DNA of 5,900 nucleotides from Prevotella sp. CAG:924 (GTDB taxonomy: Bacteria; Bacteroidota; Bacteroidia; Bacteroidales; Bacteroidaceae). The notes beneath the pieces are model-generated. The model was not told the DNA's origin. It made no database searches and was given only the letters and a program-made list of their open reading frames with translations. The DNA is taken from contig HF988621.1 of the NCBI GenBank assembly GCA_000431975.1, forward strand, positions 5,421-11,320, read 5' to 3'. Of the stretch, positions 5,161 through 5,900 are shown in pieces. A program made the translations under genes and the position numbers. Position 1 is the stretch's first letter. Each line of letters begins with the position of its first letter.

Positions 5161-5900
5161 ATGATCAGTAAAGCTAAACTGAAATACATCAAGAGTCTGG
5201 AGATCAAGAAGTTCCGGCAGAAGGAGCGGGCCTTCGTCGCTGAAGGCCCGAAGGTCGTAGGCGACTTGTTGCGCCATGCCGCCCCTACGATGACCGTCGC
5301 CACCGCTGCCTGGCTCGACCGCCATGCCGGCGTGTCGTCCCTCGGAGCCGAGGTGTTCGAGGTCACCGGCGATGAGCTTCGTCAGGTGTCCTTCCTGCAG
5401 CATCCTCAGGAGGTGCTGGCCGTCTTTCCCCTGCCCGCCGCCGACGGTGCGGAGGTGCGTCCGGACGCTGCCTCCCGTCTTCTCCTTGCTCTCGACGGCG
5501 TGCAGGACCCCGGCAATCTGGGCACGATCATCCGCATCGCCGACTGGTTCGGCATCGGCGACATCGTCTGCTCGTCCGACACCGCCGATGCCTACAATCC
5601 CAAGGTGGTGCAGGCCACGATGGGCTCCATAGCACGCGTGCGCGTCTCCTACACCGACCTGCCGGCCTGGCTCGACCGGCTGCCCGGGGAGGTCCCTGTC
5701 TATGGGCTCCTGCTTGACGGCGACAACATCTACACGCAGGAGCTGAGTGGCAGAGGAGTCGTCATCATGGGCAATGAGGGCAAGGGACTGTCCGAGGCTG
5801 TGCGGCGCCGGGTCACGAAGCGGCTGCTCATTCCCAACTGCCCCCTCGACCCGCTCCACCCCGACGATTCGGCCGAGAGCCTGAATGTGGCGGGGGGGGC
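5161..5900 (+). CDS. TrmH/SpoU-family RNA 2'-O-methyltransferase (3' end cut by the window)
   Basis: The frame is open from ATG 5161 to the window end, 246 full codons. It would use S-adenosylmethionine to methylate a ribose 2'-OH in tRNA or rRNA. The N-terminus MISKAKLKYIKSLEIKKFRQ, followed by KERAFVAEGPKVVGDLL, is the SpoU substrate-binding domain (about 1-90). The SPOUT methylase domain begins near 105. Motif 1 is DGVQDPGNLGTIIRIADWFG (112-131) with Asn119 and Arg125, the latter at the position of the catalytic Arg of TrmH. QATMGSIARV is at 151-160, motif 2 is MGNEGKGLS (203-211) and motif 3 begins ESLNVA (239-244), so only some 10-20 residues should be missing. The target nucleotide is unknown. 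The final eight-G run replaces the expected ESLNVAVA-type continuation with Gly-Gly and looks suspicious. Spacing of 87 bases and its own promoter boxes separate it from the acyltransferase. Confidence 0.9.
   Translation, partial: MISKAKLKYIKSLEIKKFRQKERAFVAEGPKVVGDLLRHAAPTMTVATAAWLDRHAGVSSLGAEVFEVTGDELRQVSFLQHPQEVLAVFPLPAADGAEVRPDAASRLLLALDGVQDPGNLGTIIRIADWFGIGDIVCSSDTADAYNPKVVQATMGSIARVRVSYTDLPAWLDRLPGEVPVYGLLLDGDNIYTQELSGRGVVIMGNEGKGLSEAVRRRVTKRLLIPNCPLDPLHPDDSAESLNVAGG

Noticed and set aside
4843..5859. 338-codon minus-strand frame across the acyltransferase end and the methyltransferase
   Set aside because: It is a shadow of two GC-rich genes on the other strand; it has no recognisable domain and crosses a promoter region.

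Overview
The window looks like a chromosomal segment of a member of the Bacteroidota, most likely a Prevotella-like Bacteroidales. The support is: promoter elements of the Bacteroidetes type (TAnnTTTG with an upstream TTTG), start codons preceded by AT- or purine-rich stretches rather than a Shine-Dalgarno box, lipoproteins with Bacteroidetes-style signal peptides, the C-terminal end of a TonB-type outer-membrane barrel, and an IS982-type transposase remnant resembling those of Bacteroides and Prevotella. The genus is an inference; no rRNA or marker gene settles it.

Layout from left to right. (1) 9-179, minus: an orphan C-terminal scrap of an outer-membrane beta-barrel protein. (2) 183-935, minus: a DUF2807 (GIN domain) lipoprotein with a 20-residue beta-helix repeat. 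(3) 936-2046: about 1.1 kb without an intact gene. It holds a pair of tandem hairpins (1139-1183) and, at 1523-1967, a decayed and internally deleted IS982-family element that still has both terminal inverted repeats. (4) 2047-2913, minus: a secreted lipoprotein DNA/RNA non-specific endonuclease with intact catalytic residues. (5) 3020-3745, minus: a TauE/SafE-type membrane permease. (6) 3746-3885: a divergent promoter region built on a long imperfect inverted repeat that carries a -7 box in each arm. (7) 3886-5073, plus: a membrane acyltransferase of the acyltransferase-3 family. (8) 5161 to the window end, plus: a TrmH/SpoU-family RNA methyltransferase, cut by the edge, with an eight-G run inside its third conserved motif.

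The genes do not form one obvious pathway. The permease and the nuclease may share a leftward transcript. The permease and the acyltransferase are divergent and may be co-regulated through the shared dyad. The methyltransferase has its own promoter and looks like a separate housekeeping unit. I found no CRISPR array, defence island or clearly new multi-gene system. The least ordinary parts are the reduced insertion element and the divergent dyad, in which only one side has a -33 box.
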